Positions 1 through 8,973 are shown, counted from the stretch's first letter. The stretch: DNA of 60,567 nucleotides from Wandonia haliotis (GCF_039523435.1 NZ_BAAAFH010000002.1:1-60567); one strand, 5' to 3'. Notes: generated by a model not told the origin, from the sequence alone. Program-made: numbers and translations.

Positions 1-26
1 TCCCAGCAAACATGTGTTTGCTGGGA
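1..26. terminator. Perfect 11-bp inverted repeat, probable terminator
   Basis: Arms at 1-11 and 16-26 are perfect complements around a 4-nt loop. It lies 60 nt past the stop of the minus-strand hydroxylase gene, so it could end that transcript or one entering from the left. The window edge hides any T-tract on the minus strand, and on the plus strand the following bases are only moderately T-rich. Confidence 0.55.
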
Positions 27-86
27 TATAATTATTGTTTATTTTAGTCTAAAACCTGTATCGGTTATTTAGGACTAGTCATGGGG

Positions 87-737
87 TTAATCCATGTTTT
101 TTACAGAAATAGTTTTCCTGTTGGCTTCAGGCATTGTACCAAATACTCTGTCCCAAAAAGAAGTGGTTACTCCAAATGCTCTGTCGTGTTGTTGATAATG
201 GTGGATATTGTGATGTCTCCACCAGAAATTAAATCGTTTTGGCGCCGGAACTTTGTGAATGGTATAATGCACTGTCATATAAGATACATATCCAATCATA
301 AATCCGGGTCCGAAAGTGTACGCGTAATTTCCGATAATCAGGTAAAAAACACCAAAGAAAATGGCAGCAATCAGCAATGAAGGAACCGGAGGTAAAACAA
401 GTCGATCCTTATCATTCGGGTAGTAATGATGGATTCCGTGAAAAAGGTATTGAATCCCTGAAGAAAAAGTGGCATCACCAATCTTATGATATAAAAAGCG
501 ATGCATAAAGTACTCAGCCAACGTCCAGGAAAAATAGCCGGTAAAGAAGGCCAGGATAATTGATGTTGCACTTGGATTGATATTCAGGTAATAGTACCTT
601 ATCAGGAAAAATGCGATTACAAAGTACATCAATAAAATAACGATTGGATGGGTTTTGGTTAGCAGCTCAAGAAATTTATTTTTAAAGAGCTTTGGCGATT
701 TACTATTCGGGTAAACGGGTATTTCGTATTGGCTCAT
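87..737 (-). CDS. Fatty acid hydroxylase / sterol desaturase superfamily membrane protein
   Basis: A 216-aa integral membrane protein of the fatty acid hydroxylase superfamily, diiron enzymes that hydroxylate or desaturate lipid acyl chains or related substrates in the membrane. The histidine clusters expected of the diiron site are all visible: HRFLYH in the first half (residues ~79-84), HGIHH shortly after, and HHNIHH near the C-terminus, with an extra HYTIH in between. Hydrophobic segments lie at about residues 30-50, 58-75, 115-135 and 140-155. The size and the compact HxxxxH/HxxHH spacing resemble FA2H-type proteins lacking the cytochrome b5 domain. The gene stands alone on the minus strand. 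The exact substrate, such as the 2-position of a sphingolipid acyl chain, is inference. Confidence 0.85.
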   Translation of the reverse strand: MSQYEIPVYPNSKSPKLFKNKFLELLTKTHPIVILLMYFVIAFFLIRYYYLNINPSATSIILAFFTGYFSWTLAEYFMHRFLYHKIGDATFSSGIQYLFHGIHHYYPNDKDRLVLPPVPSLLIAAIFFGVFYLIIGNYAYTFGPGFMIGYVSYMTVHYTIHKVPAPKRFNFWWRHHNIHHYQQHDRAFGVTTSFWDRVFGTMPEANRKTISVKNMD

Positions 738-1200
738 GACTAGTTATTTTTGCAAATGTCTTAAAAAAATGGAAAACAATTCCCTTAAAATATATTAAAA
801 AAACAATATTTTAACATAGGATAAGGAGAAATGTTTAGATAAATTTTTTTGAAATAAAAGTATGATGCGCATAATATAAGGTGAGAAGTACTGCCTGTTT
901 TTATTTTTATAAGGGGTTGATTTGTAGCTGTGAAAAAATAAAGTGTTACAAAAAGAGGAATCAGAGATTGAAAAACGGGAGGTAAGGTGTAGTATACGAT
1001 ACAGTAGAAACTAAAGTGCAGATAGGAAACTGTAGGGGACTGTATTTTTGAGAAGAAAAATGAACGGATAAAATATAGCTTGAGATAGAAATGTTTCAGG
1101 AATACATAAACAGTGGTGATTGGTTCATTTCGTGTAAAAAATAGGATCATATCTTCACATCCAATTAGGGGTACTTATCCGGAGATGTAGTGAAATTCGT
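738..1200. other. AT-rich intergenic stretch without a convincing gene
   Basis: About 460 nt between two divergently oriented genes. The only long reading frame (minus strand, 785-1150) is rich in Phe, Tyr, Leu and Lys as expected from AT-rich non-coding DNA, and has no recognisable motif. I see no tRNA, array or long repeat. The right edge holds the promoter of the DUF1275 gene. Confidence 0.6.
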
Positions 1201-1208
1201 TATCTTTG
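1201..1208 (+). promoter_or_regulatory. Bacteroidota -7 element (TATCTTTG) for the DUF1275 gene
   Basis: TATCTTTG matches the Bacteroidota primary-sigma -7 consensus TAnnTTTG exactly. It would start transcription near 1215, giving a leader of about 50 nt before the ATG at 1266. The leader contains a 6-bp hairpin (1218-1223 with 1235-1240). A -33 TTG at the right distance is not obvious, so confidence is moderate. Confidence 0.55.
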
Positions 1209-1265
1209 CAGGCTGTAACACCACAGAAGTAGAATGGTGTAAGAGGCTAAACGAAAAAGAAAACA

Positions 1266-2006
1266 ATGTTTAGACATCAGGGCAAAAGCAGAACACTTAC
1301 ACATAATCTACAAATCGCTACCGTTCTGTCTTTTGTGGCTGGAATCGTAAATGTTACTGGTTTTTTAGCATTTCAACAGTTAACAACAAATGTAACCGGA
1401 CATTTTGCATTATTTATCAATGATATAGCCAATGCAGATTTTTGGAAAGGAACCATCTATTTTCTCTATATTTTTTCTTTCTTATTTGGTTCATTTTTAT
1501 CGGGCTTTCTCATTGAAATGTTCCGGGAAAGTAAAAAACTAAATATTTTTCTGGTTCCGATGATACTGGAATCATTGATCCTGATTTCAATTGCATTGGT
1601 TGGTAATATTGCAGAAATAATGTATCCTGATAGTATTGTTTGCCTGTTACTTTTTGCAATGGGATTACAAAACTCATACGTCACAAAAATTTCCAATGCT
1701 ATTGTTCGGACGACGCATCTGACCGGACTTTTTACGGATTTAGGAATTGATATATCACTATTATTTTTCCCTAGATCACATCCGAACAGAGAGAAGTTAA
1801 AAGCAAATATCAAACTTCGTTTATACATTATTTCATTCTTTTTTGCAGGCGGGTTGATTGGTGGTTTTCTATACTCTGAGATCGATTTGAAACTGAATAC
1901 CTTGTTCTTCGGAGCTTTTATATTGCTAATGAGTCTATTCTATGATGATTTCCGGTTTAAACTGATTAAGGCTAAAAGGAAATATGCCAGTAAGAGAGTT
2001 CTATAA
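1266..2006 (+). CDS. DUF1275 (YoaK-family) membrane protein
   Basis: A 246-aa polytopic membrane protein. Its N-terminal half carries the features of DUF1275/YoaK: SFVAGIVNVTGF in the first membrane segment, TNVTGH just after it, and GLQNSY in the middle, followed by a second TGLFTDLG copy of the TG motif. About six hydrophobic segments are visible. The molecular role of the family is not established; it is often annotated as a possible transporter. The gene appears monocistronic, with its own promoter-like element at 1201 and a promoter for the next gene just downstream. Confidence 0.85.
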   Translation: MFRHQGKSRTLTHNLQIATVLSFVAGIVNVTGFLAFQQLTTNVTGHFALFINDIANADFWKGTIYFLYIFSFLFGSFLSGFLIEMFRESKKLNIFLVPMILESLILISIALVGNIAEIMYPDSIVCLLLFAMGLQNSYVTKISNAIVRTTHLTGLFTDLGIDISLLFFPRSHPNREKLKANIKLRLYIISFFFAGGLIGGFLYSEIDLKLNTLFFGAFILLMSLFYDDFRFKLIKAKRKYASKRVL

Positions 2007-2012
2007 TCAGTT

Positions 2013-2045
2013 TTTGAAAAATTCCAATTAGTGATAGTATATTTG
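2013..2045 (+). promoter_or_regulatory. Bacteroidota promoter (TTTG, 21-nt spacer, TATATTTG)
   Basis: TTTG at 2013-2016 and TATATTTG at 2038-2045 are separated by 21 nt, which fits the Bacteroidota -33/-7 architecture. It would start a transcript near 2052 that covers the TPR gene, the secreted protein and the methyltransferase, ending at the terminator near 4711. The leader is about 75 nt. Confidence 0.65.
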
Positions 2046-2127
2046 TTCGGTAATCATAAATAACAAAATCAACCGTTTTCAGAGTGATGAGGTATTTAAT
2101 TAATCATCTATCGGGAACATTAATATA

Positions 2128-3201
2128 ATGTATATGAATAAGGTACTACTACTTCTTCTGGTTCAGTTTATAGTTGTTTCATTTTTTGCGCAAACAGATC
2201 AGGAAAAAGCGTTTGAAAAAGCGAAAGAAGCGATAAAAATGATGGATGCAGGGCAAATTGATGAAAGTATACAACTGTTGAGGGAATGCGAAAAAATGGA
2301 TCCTGAGAACTATCAATATCCTTACGAAATAGCTTATGCGCATGTTTTGAAAGAAGAGTATGATAAGGCTGCAAAAATTCTAAAGAAAGTAAAAAAGTAT
2401 AAGTTTATAAATAGTCAGGTTTATCAAATGCTAGGGAACTGTTACAGTTTAATGGGAAAACCTGAAGTAGCCATAAAAGAGTATGAAATGGGGATGAAAG
2501 TCTTTCCTAATTCAGGTAATTTACACTTGGAAAAGGGTAATATATACCTTGGACAGGGAAAGTATGATGAAGCTGTTGTTAATTATGAGAACGGAATTGC
2601 TGTTGATCCGACATTTACATCGAACTATTACAGACTCGCGAAGTTGTTTTTAAATTCAAGGGATAAGCTTTCAGGGTTAATTTATGGTGAGATATTTATG
2701 AACTTAGAACGAACTACTACAAGGACTCAGGAAATGAGCGAGCTTCTTTATGATGCTTATCAGTCATCTATCACGTTGGGAGATACGATGAGAGTAACTT
2801 TTTGTAAGGTGATTATTGATGCTGCTACAATTGTTTCGGGAGAAGAATTTCGTTTGCCTCTTTGTGCTGTTTTTGAAAATAACTTCATTTTAGCCTTATT
2901 AGGAGAACAAACACTCGATTTGAATTCTCTCGCCTCAATTCGAAAAAAATTCATTGAGAATTATTTCAAAAAAGATGCTGAGGAATATCCAAATGTGCTT
3001 TTTCAGTTCCATAAGCAAATGCTTGATAATGGTGTTTTTGATGCATATAACCATTACCTGTTTCAAATTGGTAACCAGGAAGAATTTAACCAGTGGAAAG
3101 AAAGTCACCAAAAAGAATTTGAGGAGTTTGTGGTTTGGTATATTCAGGAAGAGAATAGTTTGAAAATAACGAATGATACTAAGTTTATCAGGTCAAGATA
3201 G
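2128..3201 (+). CDS. Exported TPR-repeat protein
   Basis: 357 aa with an N-terminal signal peptide (hydrophobic core LLLLLVQFIVVSFF, cleavage near FFAQ) followed by tetratricopeptide repeats over about residues 28-175. Typical TPR positions are seen in stretches such as GNCYSLMGKPEVAIKEYE and GNIYLGQGKYDEAVVNYE. The C-terminal half is helical without a family I recognise. TPR domains mediate protein-protein contacts; partners are unknown. Two in-frame ATGs (2128 and 2134) are possible starts. The protein probably works in the periplasm, and it is the first gene of a tight three-gene run, 12 nt from the next. Confidence 0.8.
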   Translation: MYMNKVLLLLLVQFIVVSFFAQTDQEKAFEKAKEAIKMMDAGQIDESIQLLRECEKMDPENYQYPYEIAYAHVLKEEYDKAAKILKKVKKYKFINSQVYQMLGNCYSLMGKPEVAIKEYEMGMKVFPNSGNLHLEKGNIYLGQGKYDEAVVNYENGIAVDPTFTSNYYRLAKLFLNSRDKLSGLIYGEIFMNLERTTTRTQEMSELLYDAYQSSITLGDTMRVTFCKVIIDAATIVSGEEFRLPLCAVFENNFILALLGEQTLDLNSLASIRKKFIENYFKKDAEEYPNVLFQFHKQMLDNGVFDAYNHYLFQIGNQEEFNQWKESHQKEFEEFVVWYIQEENSLKITNDTKFIRSR

Positions 3202-3213
3202 GTAAGTGGGGGA

Positions 3214-4029
3214 ATGGTATTCTATCGGAAAATACTGAATTGTCAATTGATAATTTGTAGTGTGCTGATGGTCAGTTTTTCTGATCTTTACAGTCAGGGG
3301 TTTGATTGTTCTGAGTTTTATCGTACATATTGTAATCAAGTAGGAGTTGATTCGATACAAATCCGCAAGAATACAATAGATTTTACTGATAATGGAGGAA
3401 ATGTAACTGTAAACTCTATATTGGGGTGCATAAATAATCTGGATGCTTTTTGCGCAGGGATTCAACAGGCTTTAGAAAAAAAGGAACTCTCCATTCGGCA
3501 AATAGGAGATCCGGGGCATGTTAGTGTATGCCATTACTTGTCGTATGAGGAGTATGGTATTCATTTAGTAATGACTGGAGATATAATAATGGATTCAGGT
3601 GTTTTTGATGAAAATGCAGGATTTAATTTTATTATGAGTCAGCGCATTAAGGATAGTCTTGGTAGAGTAGTATTTGAGAGTCTTGGAAAAACACACACAG
3701 GTAGGATTGATATTGATGATTCGCAGCTTCAAACATTATTTACGTCACTGTATGTAGATAATAAAACAGATTCGACACTGTATGTGAAAATGAATGAATC
3801 CAAATTGCTTCAAACAGCATTTAAACATCTCAGGGGTGTCATATTTATAGATGCATTAACTAAAAAACAGTTTTCTTATTCTGAATTGTTACAGGGAATA
3901 GAACTAAAATGTAGAGGGGATCGGGAGCGAAGAAGTTATTTGAAGATAAACTTCAGCGAGTATGAAAACCCAGCTTTTTGTACCAGAGATGACTTGATAT
4001 GGATTCTACCAATTAACTTTAGAGAATAA
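3214..4029 (+). CDS. Hypothetical secreted protein
   Basis: 271 aa of unknown function. An N-terminal hydrophobic stretch (CQLIICSVLMVSFS) ending at LYSQG looks like a Sec signal peptide. The mature part holds several Cys (in the FDCSEF, RTYCNQ, LGCINN, DAFCAG and SVCHYL contexts) and is otherwise mixed alpha/beta in composition. I recognise no domain. It starts 12 nt after the TPR gene and ends 9 nt before the methyltransferase ATG, so it is very likely co-transcribed and may act with the TPR protein in the periplasm. Confidence 0.7.
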   Translation: MVFYRKILNCQLIICSVLMVSFSDLYSQGFDCSEFYRTYCNQVGVDSIQIRKNTIDFTDNGGNVTVNSILGCINNLDAFCAGIQQALEKKELSIRQIGDPGHVSVCHYLSYEEYGIHLVMTGDIIMDSGVFDENAGFNFIMSQRIKDSLGRVVFESLGKTHTGRIDIDDSQLQTLFTSLYVDNKTDSTLYVKMNESKLLQTAFKHLRGVIFIDALTKKQFSYSELLQGIELKCRGDRERRSYLKINFSEYENPAFCTRDDLIWILPINFRE

Positions 4030-4038
4030 AAATTGGGA

Positions 4039-4617
4039 ATGAATACTTCTGATAAAAAATTCTGGGAAGAACGTTACGACGAGCAAAATACAGGGTGGGA
4101 TTTGGGACAATGTTCACCACCACTGAGAGATTGGTTTGATAGAGAAGAGAACAAGCAACTGAATATTCTGATCCCCGGAGCCGGAAATGCGTATGAGGCA
4201 GAGTATTTATACAAATCAGGCTTTACCAATGTGGTTGTACTTGATTTTGCAGAAACACCGATTTTGAATTTCCGGAAAAGAGTAATTGATTTCCCGCAGG
4301 AACAATTGATCTTGCAGGATTTCTTTGAGCATGAAAAAAAATATGACCGTATTGTAGAGCAAACATTTTTTTGTGCTATTCCACCCGATTACAGAGAGCG
4401 ATATGTGGAAAAAATAAAAGAATTGTTGGTGCCGGGAGGTAAACTGATTGGGGTTTTGTTTGATCGTGATTTTCCTGCAGGTCCCCCGTTTGGAGGAAGT
4501 GCAGTAGAATATAAACAACTGTTTGAAACCCACTTTTCTTCGGTGAAAATTTATCCGTGTTTACATTCAGTTACTCCCCGAATGGGAACAGAAGTATTCA
4601 TTGAAATTGAAAAGTGA
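4039..4617 (+). CDS. TPMT-family SAM-dependent methyltransferase
   Basis: 192 aa, related to thiopurine S-methyltransferase-like proteins (a Rossmann SAM-binding fold that methylates small thiol, halide or selenium compounds). Visible features: KFWEERYDEQNTGWDLG at the N-terminus, characteristic of the family; the SAM motif LIPGAGNAYEA; VVVLDFAE for the acidic ribose-binding strand; and LQDFF followed later by EQTFFCAI. The ATG at 4039 is chosen over the in-frame TTG at 4033 because the family begins just before the KFWEERY motif. It is the last gene of its run; a strong terminator lies about 95 nt downstream. The true substrate cannot be read from sequence. Confidence 0.82.
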   Translation: MNTSDKKFWEERYDEQNTGWDLGQCSPPLRDWFDREENKQLNILIPGAGNAYEAEYLYKSGFTNVVVLDFAETPILNFRKRVIDFPQEQLILQDFFEHEKKYDRIVEQTFFCAIPPDYRERYVEKIKELLVPGGKLIGVLFDRDFPAGPPFGGSAVEYKQLFETHFSSVKIYPCLHSVTPRMGTEVFIEIEK

Positions 4618-4657
4618 TAAAATAAATACGAAAAAATGAAACCTTTACGGGAAGTTG

Positions 4658-4677
4658 CCGTTATAAGTTCATAACGG
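4658..4677 (+). other. Small hairpin in the 3' region of the methyltransferase transcript
   Basis: A 7-bp perfect stem (4658-4664 with 4671-4677) around a 6-nt loop, 40 nt after the stop codon. No T-tract follows, so it is more likely an RNA-stabilising or incidental hairpin than the terminator itself, which lies at 4711. Confidence 0.35.
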
Positions 4678-4710
4678 ATCAATTATTAACTTCTACAGGT
4701 TAAGGATAAC

Positions 4711-4740
4711 GGGATGTCTCTGGCATCCCTTATTTTTTGT
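4711..4740 (+). terminator. Rho-independent terminator
   Basis: A 6-bp GC-rich stem (GGGATG at 4711-4716 with CATCCC at 4724-4729) is followed at once by a T-rich run (TTATTTTTTG). It closes the run of three genes from 2128 to 4617. Confidence 0.75.
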
Positions 4741-4859
4741 TTAAAAAAACAATACGATCGTCTGAGATGTCGGCTGAAAACACAATTTTATTTTCCTGAT
4801 AAAAATCACTCCTGACATTCGACGAATTGATTAACTTTAGCGGCTCAAATTTGATAAAG

Positions 4860-5924
4860 ATGACACCAAAATTCCATACACTGAAAGTTAGTGACATTCG
4901 AAAAGAAACACCGGATTGTGTATCCATTGCCTTTGAGGTGCCGGATGCCTTAGTTAGTGACTACGTGTTTCTGCCCGGACAGTACCTGACATTAAAGCGC
5001 GATTTTGAAGGAGAAGAAGTGCGTCGTTCGTACTCCATTTGTTCAGCTCCGTTTGAAAAGGAATTAAGAGTGGCGGTAAAGCAGGTTGAAAATGGTAAGT
5101 TCTCAACGTATGCGAACCAGGAATTAAAGATTGGTGATTTATTGGATGTTATGACACCGGTGGGGAGATTTTGTCCGGAGATACAAGCTGAAAACCATAA
5201 ACACTATGTTTTGGTTGCAGCAGGATCAGGAATTACCCCTGTTATATCAATTGCGAAGTCGGTTCTTAATGAAGAGCCTGAAAGTCAGGTGACATTGTTA
5301 TATGGAAATAAAGGGGTAGGTTCTATTATATTTAAGGAAGAACTTGAAGCGTTAAAGAATAAGCATCTGACGAATTTGAACCTGATCCATGTGTTGTCCC
5401 GGGAAAATTTAGGGAATGACATTCAGCGAGGAAGAATTGATGCGGGAAAGTGCGATGCTATTTATGATTCATTCTTGAAAAATCAGCAGGTAGATGAAGT
5501 ATTCATTTGCGGACCTGAGAAAATGATTTTGGATGTGAAAGATCGAATGGATTCGTATGGTATTCCATCATCACAGATTCATTTTGAGTTGTTTACAGCA
5601 GCTGTTCCTAAGAAAGAAGCTTCTGTAGCAAGCGGACCAAAGATTGAGTCGAATGTTACAGTGATTCTTGATGGCGTTGAAATGGAAATACGTGTGAATT
5701 CGGATGGTGATAATATTCTGGATGCTGCGTACAATGCCGGTGCGGATGTGCCTTTTGCCTGTAAAGGAGGGGTGTGTTGTACCTGTAAGGCAAAAGTTCT
5801 TGCAGGAACGGCGAAAATGGATGTTAATTATGGATTGGAACCGGATGAAATAGAAGCCGGATATATCCTGACCTGTCAATCGCATCCGACTTCGGAAAAA
5901 CTGGTCGTGTCATTTGATGACTAA
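4860..5924 (+). CDS. PaaE-like flavin/NAD(P)H and 2Fe-2S reductase (first of two)
   Basis: 354 aa with three fused modules as in PaaE and other phthalate-oxygenase-type reductases: an FAD domain with RRSYS (residues ~55-59), an NAD(P)H domain with GSGITP (~122-127) and FICGPEKM, and a C-terminal plant-type ferredoxin with Cys at about 301, 306, 309 and 339 (CKGGVCCTC ... LTC). It should pass electrons from NAD(P)H through FAD to the 2Fe-2S cluster and on to an oxygenase or similar acceptor. The upstream TTG at 4827 is rejected because it lies in the probable promoter zone; ATG 4860 fits the family start. No paaABCD genes are in the window, so a role in phenylacetyl-CoA epoxidation is only one possibility. 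Confidence 0.88.
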   Translation: MTPKFHTLKVSDIRKETPDCVSIAFEVPDALVSDYVFLPGQYLTLKRDFEGEEVRRSYSICSAPFEKELRVAVKQVENGKFSTYANQELKIGDLLDVMTPVGRFCPEIQAENHKHYVLVAAGSGITPVISIAKSVLNEEPESQVTLLYGNKGVGSIIFKEELEALKNKHLTNLNLIHVLSRENLGNDIQRGRIDAGKCDAIYDSFLKNQQVDEVFICGPEKMILDVKDRMDSYGIPSSQIHFELFTAAVPKKEASVASGPKIESNVTVILDGVEMEIRVNSDGDNILDAAYNAGADVPFACKGGVCCTCKAKVLAGTAKMDVNYGLEPDEIEAGYILTCQSHPTSEKLVVSFDD

Positions 5925-5960
5925 TTTTGATAGTAGAAAGAGAAAGATAAGAGAGAAAGA

Positions 5961-7052
5961 ATGGGATTATTGGGTAAGTTATTTGGTAAGAAAACGGAAT
6001 CATCACTCAGAATTCCGAAGGGATTTGTACTGACAACCGTAGAGAAAATACAACGGGAGACACCACTTTCTGTAAGTATTCAATTCCGGATTCCGGAGGA
6101 GCATAAAAGTCGGTTTAATTTTATTCCGGGGCAATACATAACTGTTTTGGTTACTGTCAATGGGAAAGAAGAAAGACGATCATACTCACTTTGTAGTTCA
6201 CCCGAAGAAGGAATTCGAATTGGTGTAAAAGAAGTAGAGGATGGTATTGTAAGTACTTTCCTGAACCGGCAACTGGCCGAAGGACAGGAAATCATGATTT
6301 CTTTTCCCGAAGGAAATTTCCGATTGAAGGAAAAAACAGGAAATTATGTAGCTTTTGCAGCAGGAAGTGGGATTACACCGATTTTATCTATTGCTAAAAC
6401 ACTCGCTGGAGCAGGTGGAAAACTGAATTTGTTTTATGGAAACAGAACGCAGGAAACAATTATGTTCAGATCTGAGTTGGAGCAATTATCTCCGGCTGTT
6501 CAGGTGAAACATATATTGTCGGGTGAAGAGCTTGAAGGATTCGGAACGGGGCGGTTGAATAAAGACAAAATCAGTGAGATTATAAAACAAGATCTTGCTA
6601 TGCTTCGTGCTGATGGTTTTTTCATTTGCGGACCGGAAGAAATGATCGTTTCAGCAATCGAAACACTCAAACTTTTTGGCGTACAGGAAGATAAAATCAT
6701 CTATGAGCTGTTTACAACACCTGTTCTTATGAAATCCAATGAGAAAAAGGTTGTGGCAGAACAATTTGAAGGAGTTTCTCACGTCGAAGTAGAGATGGAT
6801 GGTGAAATGATTACTTTCGATTTGGCTACAAAAGGAAAAAGTATTCTGGATCATTTGACAGATATGGGAGAAGATGCTCCATACTCTTGCAAAGGTGGAG
6901 TTTGTTGTACATGTCGCGCAAAAGTAACGGAAGGATTAGCCGTAATGGATTTGAATTACTCCTTGACGGATAAGGAAGTTGAAGAGGGGTATGTGTTGAC
7001 TTGTCAGGCACATCCTGCCAGCGAAACGTTAAAACTGACATACGATGAGTAA
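5961..7052 (+). CDS. PaaE-like flavin/NAD(P)H and 2Fe-2S reductase (second of two)
   Basis: 363 aa, same domain order as the gene before it: a lysine-rich N-terminal extension (LGKLFGKK), FAD domain with RRSYS, NAD domain with GSGITP and FICGPEEM, and C-terminal ferredoxin with Cys at about 310, 315, 318 and 348. The two proteins are clearly paralogous along their whole length (for example CKGGVCCTC in both, with the same spacing to the last Cys) but well diverged, so the duplication is not recent. It lies 36 nt after the first copy and overlaps the following SDR gene by 8 nt. Which oxygenase it serves is unknown. Confidence 0.87.
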   Translation: MGLLGKLFGKKTESSLRIPKGFVLTTVEKIQRETPLSVSIQFRIPEEHKSRFNFIPGQYITVLVTVNGKEERRSYSLCSSPEEGIRIGVKEVEDGIVSTFLNRQLAEGQEIMISFPEGNFRLKEKTGNYVAFAAGSGITPILSIAKTLAGAGGKLNLFYGNRTQETIMFRSELEQLSPAVQVKHILSGEELEGFGTGRLNKDKISEIIKQDLAMLRADGFFICGPEEMIVSAIETLKLFGVQEDKIIYELFTTPVLMKSNEKKVVAEQFEGVSHVEVEMDGEMITFDLATKGKSILDHLTDMGEDAPYSCKGGVCCTCRAKVTEGLAVMDLNYSLTDKEVEEGYVLTCQAHPASETLKLTYDE

Positions 7053-7734
7053 ACAGGTCGTTATCATCGGAGCAAGTAGGGGAATAGGGGAAGAGTTGGT
7101 ACATCAGTTTGCTAAACAGGAGGATTGCCAGGTTTTGGCTTTATCCCGAAACAGTAAGCAAATGTCAGAGGTGTTTTCAGAGTATCCATCTGTTACTTGT
7201 GTCACATTCGATCTGGATGGAGATAAGGTACGTGAAACAGCAGAAAGGATCTTTGCGGGAGTAGATAAGATTGATATTATTATCAATAACGCCGGGAAGT
7301 TGGTAAATAAACCGTTCCTTTCTCTGACAGCCGAGGATATTCGTTCGTGTTACCAGGTAAATGTGATGGGAGTATTTTCCGTTATGCAGGCGGCACTCCC
7401 TAAAATGTCTGCTGGCGCCCATTCCGTTATGATTTCGAGTATGGGAGGTTTTCAGGGATCGGTTAAGTTTGCCGGACTGAGTGCTTACAGCACATCGAAG
7501 GCCGCATTAGCTTCACTGACGGAATTACTGGCTGAAGAATACAAGGAAAGTGGAATAGCATTTAATTGTCTTGCATTGGGAGCAGCTCAGACAGAAATGC
7601 TAGAAGAAGCTTTTCCAGGGTATCAGGCTCCTGTTTCAGCTTCACAGATGGCAACCTTTATTGCTGATTTTTCCTCCAGTGCACATCAATGGATCAAAGG
7701 AAAAATCATTCCGGTTTCGCTTAGTACTCCCTGA
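7045..7734 (+). CDS. Short-chain dehydrogenase/reductase (SDR)
   Basis: 229 aa classical SDR. The Rossmann cofactor motif GASRGIG is at residues 9-15, NNAG near residue 83, the catalytic Ser in MISSMGG, and the catalytic pair in YSTSK. It catalyses an NAD(P)-dependent oxidation or reduction of an alcohol or carbonyl; the substrate is unknown. It overlaps the end of the second PaaE-like gene by 8 nt, so translational coupling is likely, placing it in the same operon. It is convergent with ald on the other strand, only 21 nt away, with no clear terminator between them. Confidence 0.87.
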   Translation: MSKQVVIIGASRGIGEELVHQFAKQEDCQVLALSRNSKQMSEVFSEYPSVTCVTFDLDGDKVRETAERIFAGVDKIDIIINNAGKLVNKPFLSLTAEDIRSCYQVNVMGVFSVMQAALPKMSAGAHSVMISSMGGFQGSVKFAGLSAYSTSKAALASLTELLAEEYKESGIAFNCLALGAAQTEMLEEAFPGYQAPVSASQMATFIADFSSSAHQWIKGKIIPVSLSTP

Positions 7735-7755
7735 TAAAGAGTAGTAGAGAGAAAG

Positions 7756-8973
7756 CTACATAGCTGCCAATAAAAGTTCAATATCCTTGTAGGGTAGACC
7801 GAAAACCTTACCGAGAATTTCACTCGTCAGCGTTCCTTTGTACATATATACGCCACTTCTGAATCCGGGATCGTTTTTAATCAGCTCTTTACAGCCACCC
7901 TGATTCCCCATTTCAATAAGAATAGGAGAAAAGATATTGGATAACGCAAAAGAGGCCGTACGCGATACCCGTGATGCAATATTGGGTACACAGTAATGGA
8001 TAACCCCATGCTTGGTAAATGTTGGGTTATTGTGATTCGTAACTTCAGAAGTTTCAAAACAACCACCCTGATCGATGCTTATATCCACTATAACGGAACC
8101 CGGTTTCATTTCTGCAACCATTTCTTCCGTGACAATACAGGGAGTTCTTCCAAGCGGTGCCCGCATAGCTCCTATTACTACATCTGCACGAAGAAGAGCT
8201 TTGGAAATTAGTTTCGGTTGAAGTACCGAAGTGAAAATTCGTGTTCCGATATCGTTCTGTAAGCGACGTAGTTTTGAAAGTGAGTTATCAAAAACTTTTA
8301 CCGAGGCTCCCAGTCCGATGGCGGATCGGGCAGCGAATTCCCCTACTGTTCCGGCACCAAGAATTACTACCTCGGTGGGTTGGACACCTACAATACCTCC
8401 TAGCATCAATCCTTTTCCATTAGGATTGGAAAGTAATTCGGATGCAACCAGAATGGCCGTATTTCCGGCAATTTCTCCCATTGTTCTGACTACCGGGAAA
8501 ATTCCCTGATCATCCTGAATATAGTCCCAGGCGACAGCAGTTATTTTCTTACGGTACAATTTTTCCAAAGTGGCTTTGGGTTGTACAGACAACTGCAAGG
8601 CGGACAAGAGCGTTTGTCCCCCCGGCATTAATTCAATTTCTTCTTCCGAAGGAGGGGCTACCTTCAGGATAATGTCACACGAAAAGACTTCCTTTTTATC
8701 ATAACAGATTTCAGCACCTGCTTCAGAGTATTCATTGTCCGAAAACTTTGAATGCTCCCCAGCTTTGGATTCGACACGGATTCTATGTCCGTTTGCTGTA
8801 AGCAGGGAAACGGCCTCAGGAGCCAGTGCTACCCGGTTTTCCTGAAAAGAAGTTTCTTTGGGGATTCCAATAAAAAGTTTCCCCCTTTTTCGGCCTATTT
8901 CCAGTGTCTCTTCCTGCGGAGATAGTGATCCTGCCTTAAGCAGATGTTTCAGCGTTTCCGGATCTGTTATCAT
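7756..8973 (-). CDS. ald: Alanine dehydrogenase (AlaDH/PNT family)
   Basis: 405 aa. The N-terminal AlaDH/PNT domain shows GIPKETSFQENRVALAP (pyruvate/alanine-binding Arg and Lys region), and the Rossmann domain carries VVILGAGTVGEFAA with later DVVIGA and VIVDISIDQGGCFET, all typical of alanine dehydrogenase or the transhydrogenase alpha N-terminal half. The reaction is reversible NAD-dependent deamination of L-alanine to pyruvate and ammonia. An N-terminal extension of about 30 residues before the conserved start is usual in Bacteroidota. Its ATG overlaps the tsaE stop as ATGA, so it is the third gene of a coupled operon with porX and tsaE. A transhydrogenase subunit is less likely because no beta subunit is nearby. 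Confidence 0.85.
   Translation of the reverse strand: MITDPETLKHLLKAGSLSPQEETLEIGRKRGKLFIGIPKETSFQENRVALAPEAVSLLTANGHRIRVESKAGEHSKFSDNEYSEAGAEICYDKKEVFSCDIILKVAPPSEEEIELMPGGQTLLSALQLSVQPKATLEKLYRKKITAVAWDYIQDDQGIFPVVRTMGEIAGNTAILVASELLSNPNGKGLMLGGIVGVQPTEVVILGAGTVGEFAARSAIGLGASVKVFDNSLSKLRRLQNDIGTRIFTSVLQPKLISKALLRADVVIGAMRAPLGRTPCIVTEEMVAEMKPGSVIVDISIDQGGCFETSEVTNHNNPTFTKHGVIHYCVPNIASRVSRTASFALSNIFSPILIEMGNQGGCKELIKNDPGFRSGVYMYKGTLTSEILGKVFGLPYKDIELLLAAM

Noticed and set aside
785..1150. 121-aa minus-strand reading frame between two divergent genes
   Set aside because: Composition is that of AT-rich non-coding DNA (Phe, Tyr, Leu, Lys), no motif, no promoter, no signal peptide pattern.
4860..7052. 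Phenylacetate degradation cluster
   Set aside because: Only PaaE-like reductases are present; no paaA, B, C, D, G, Z or J in the window.
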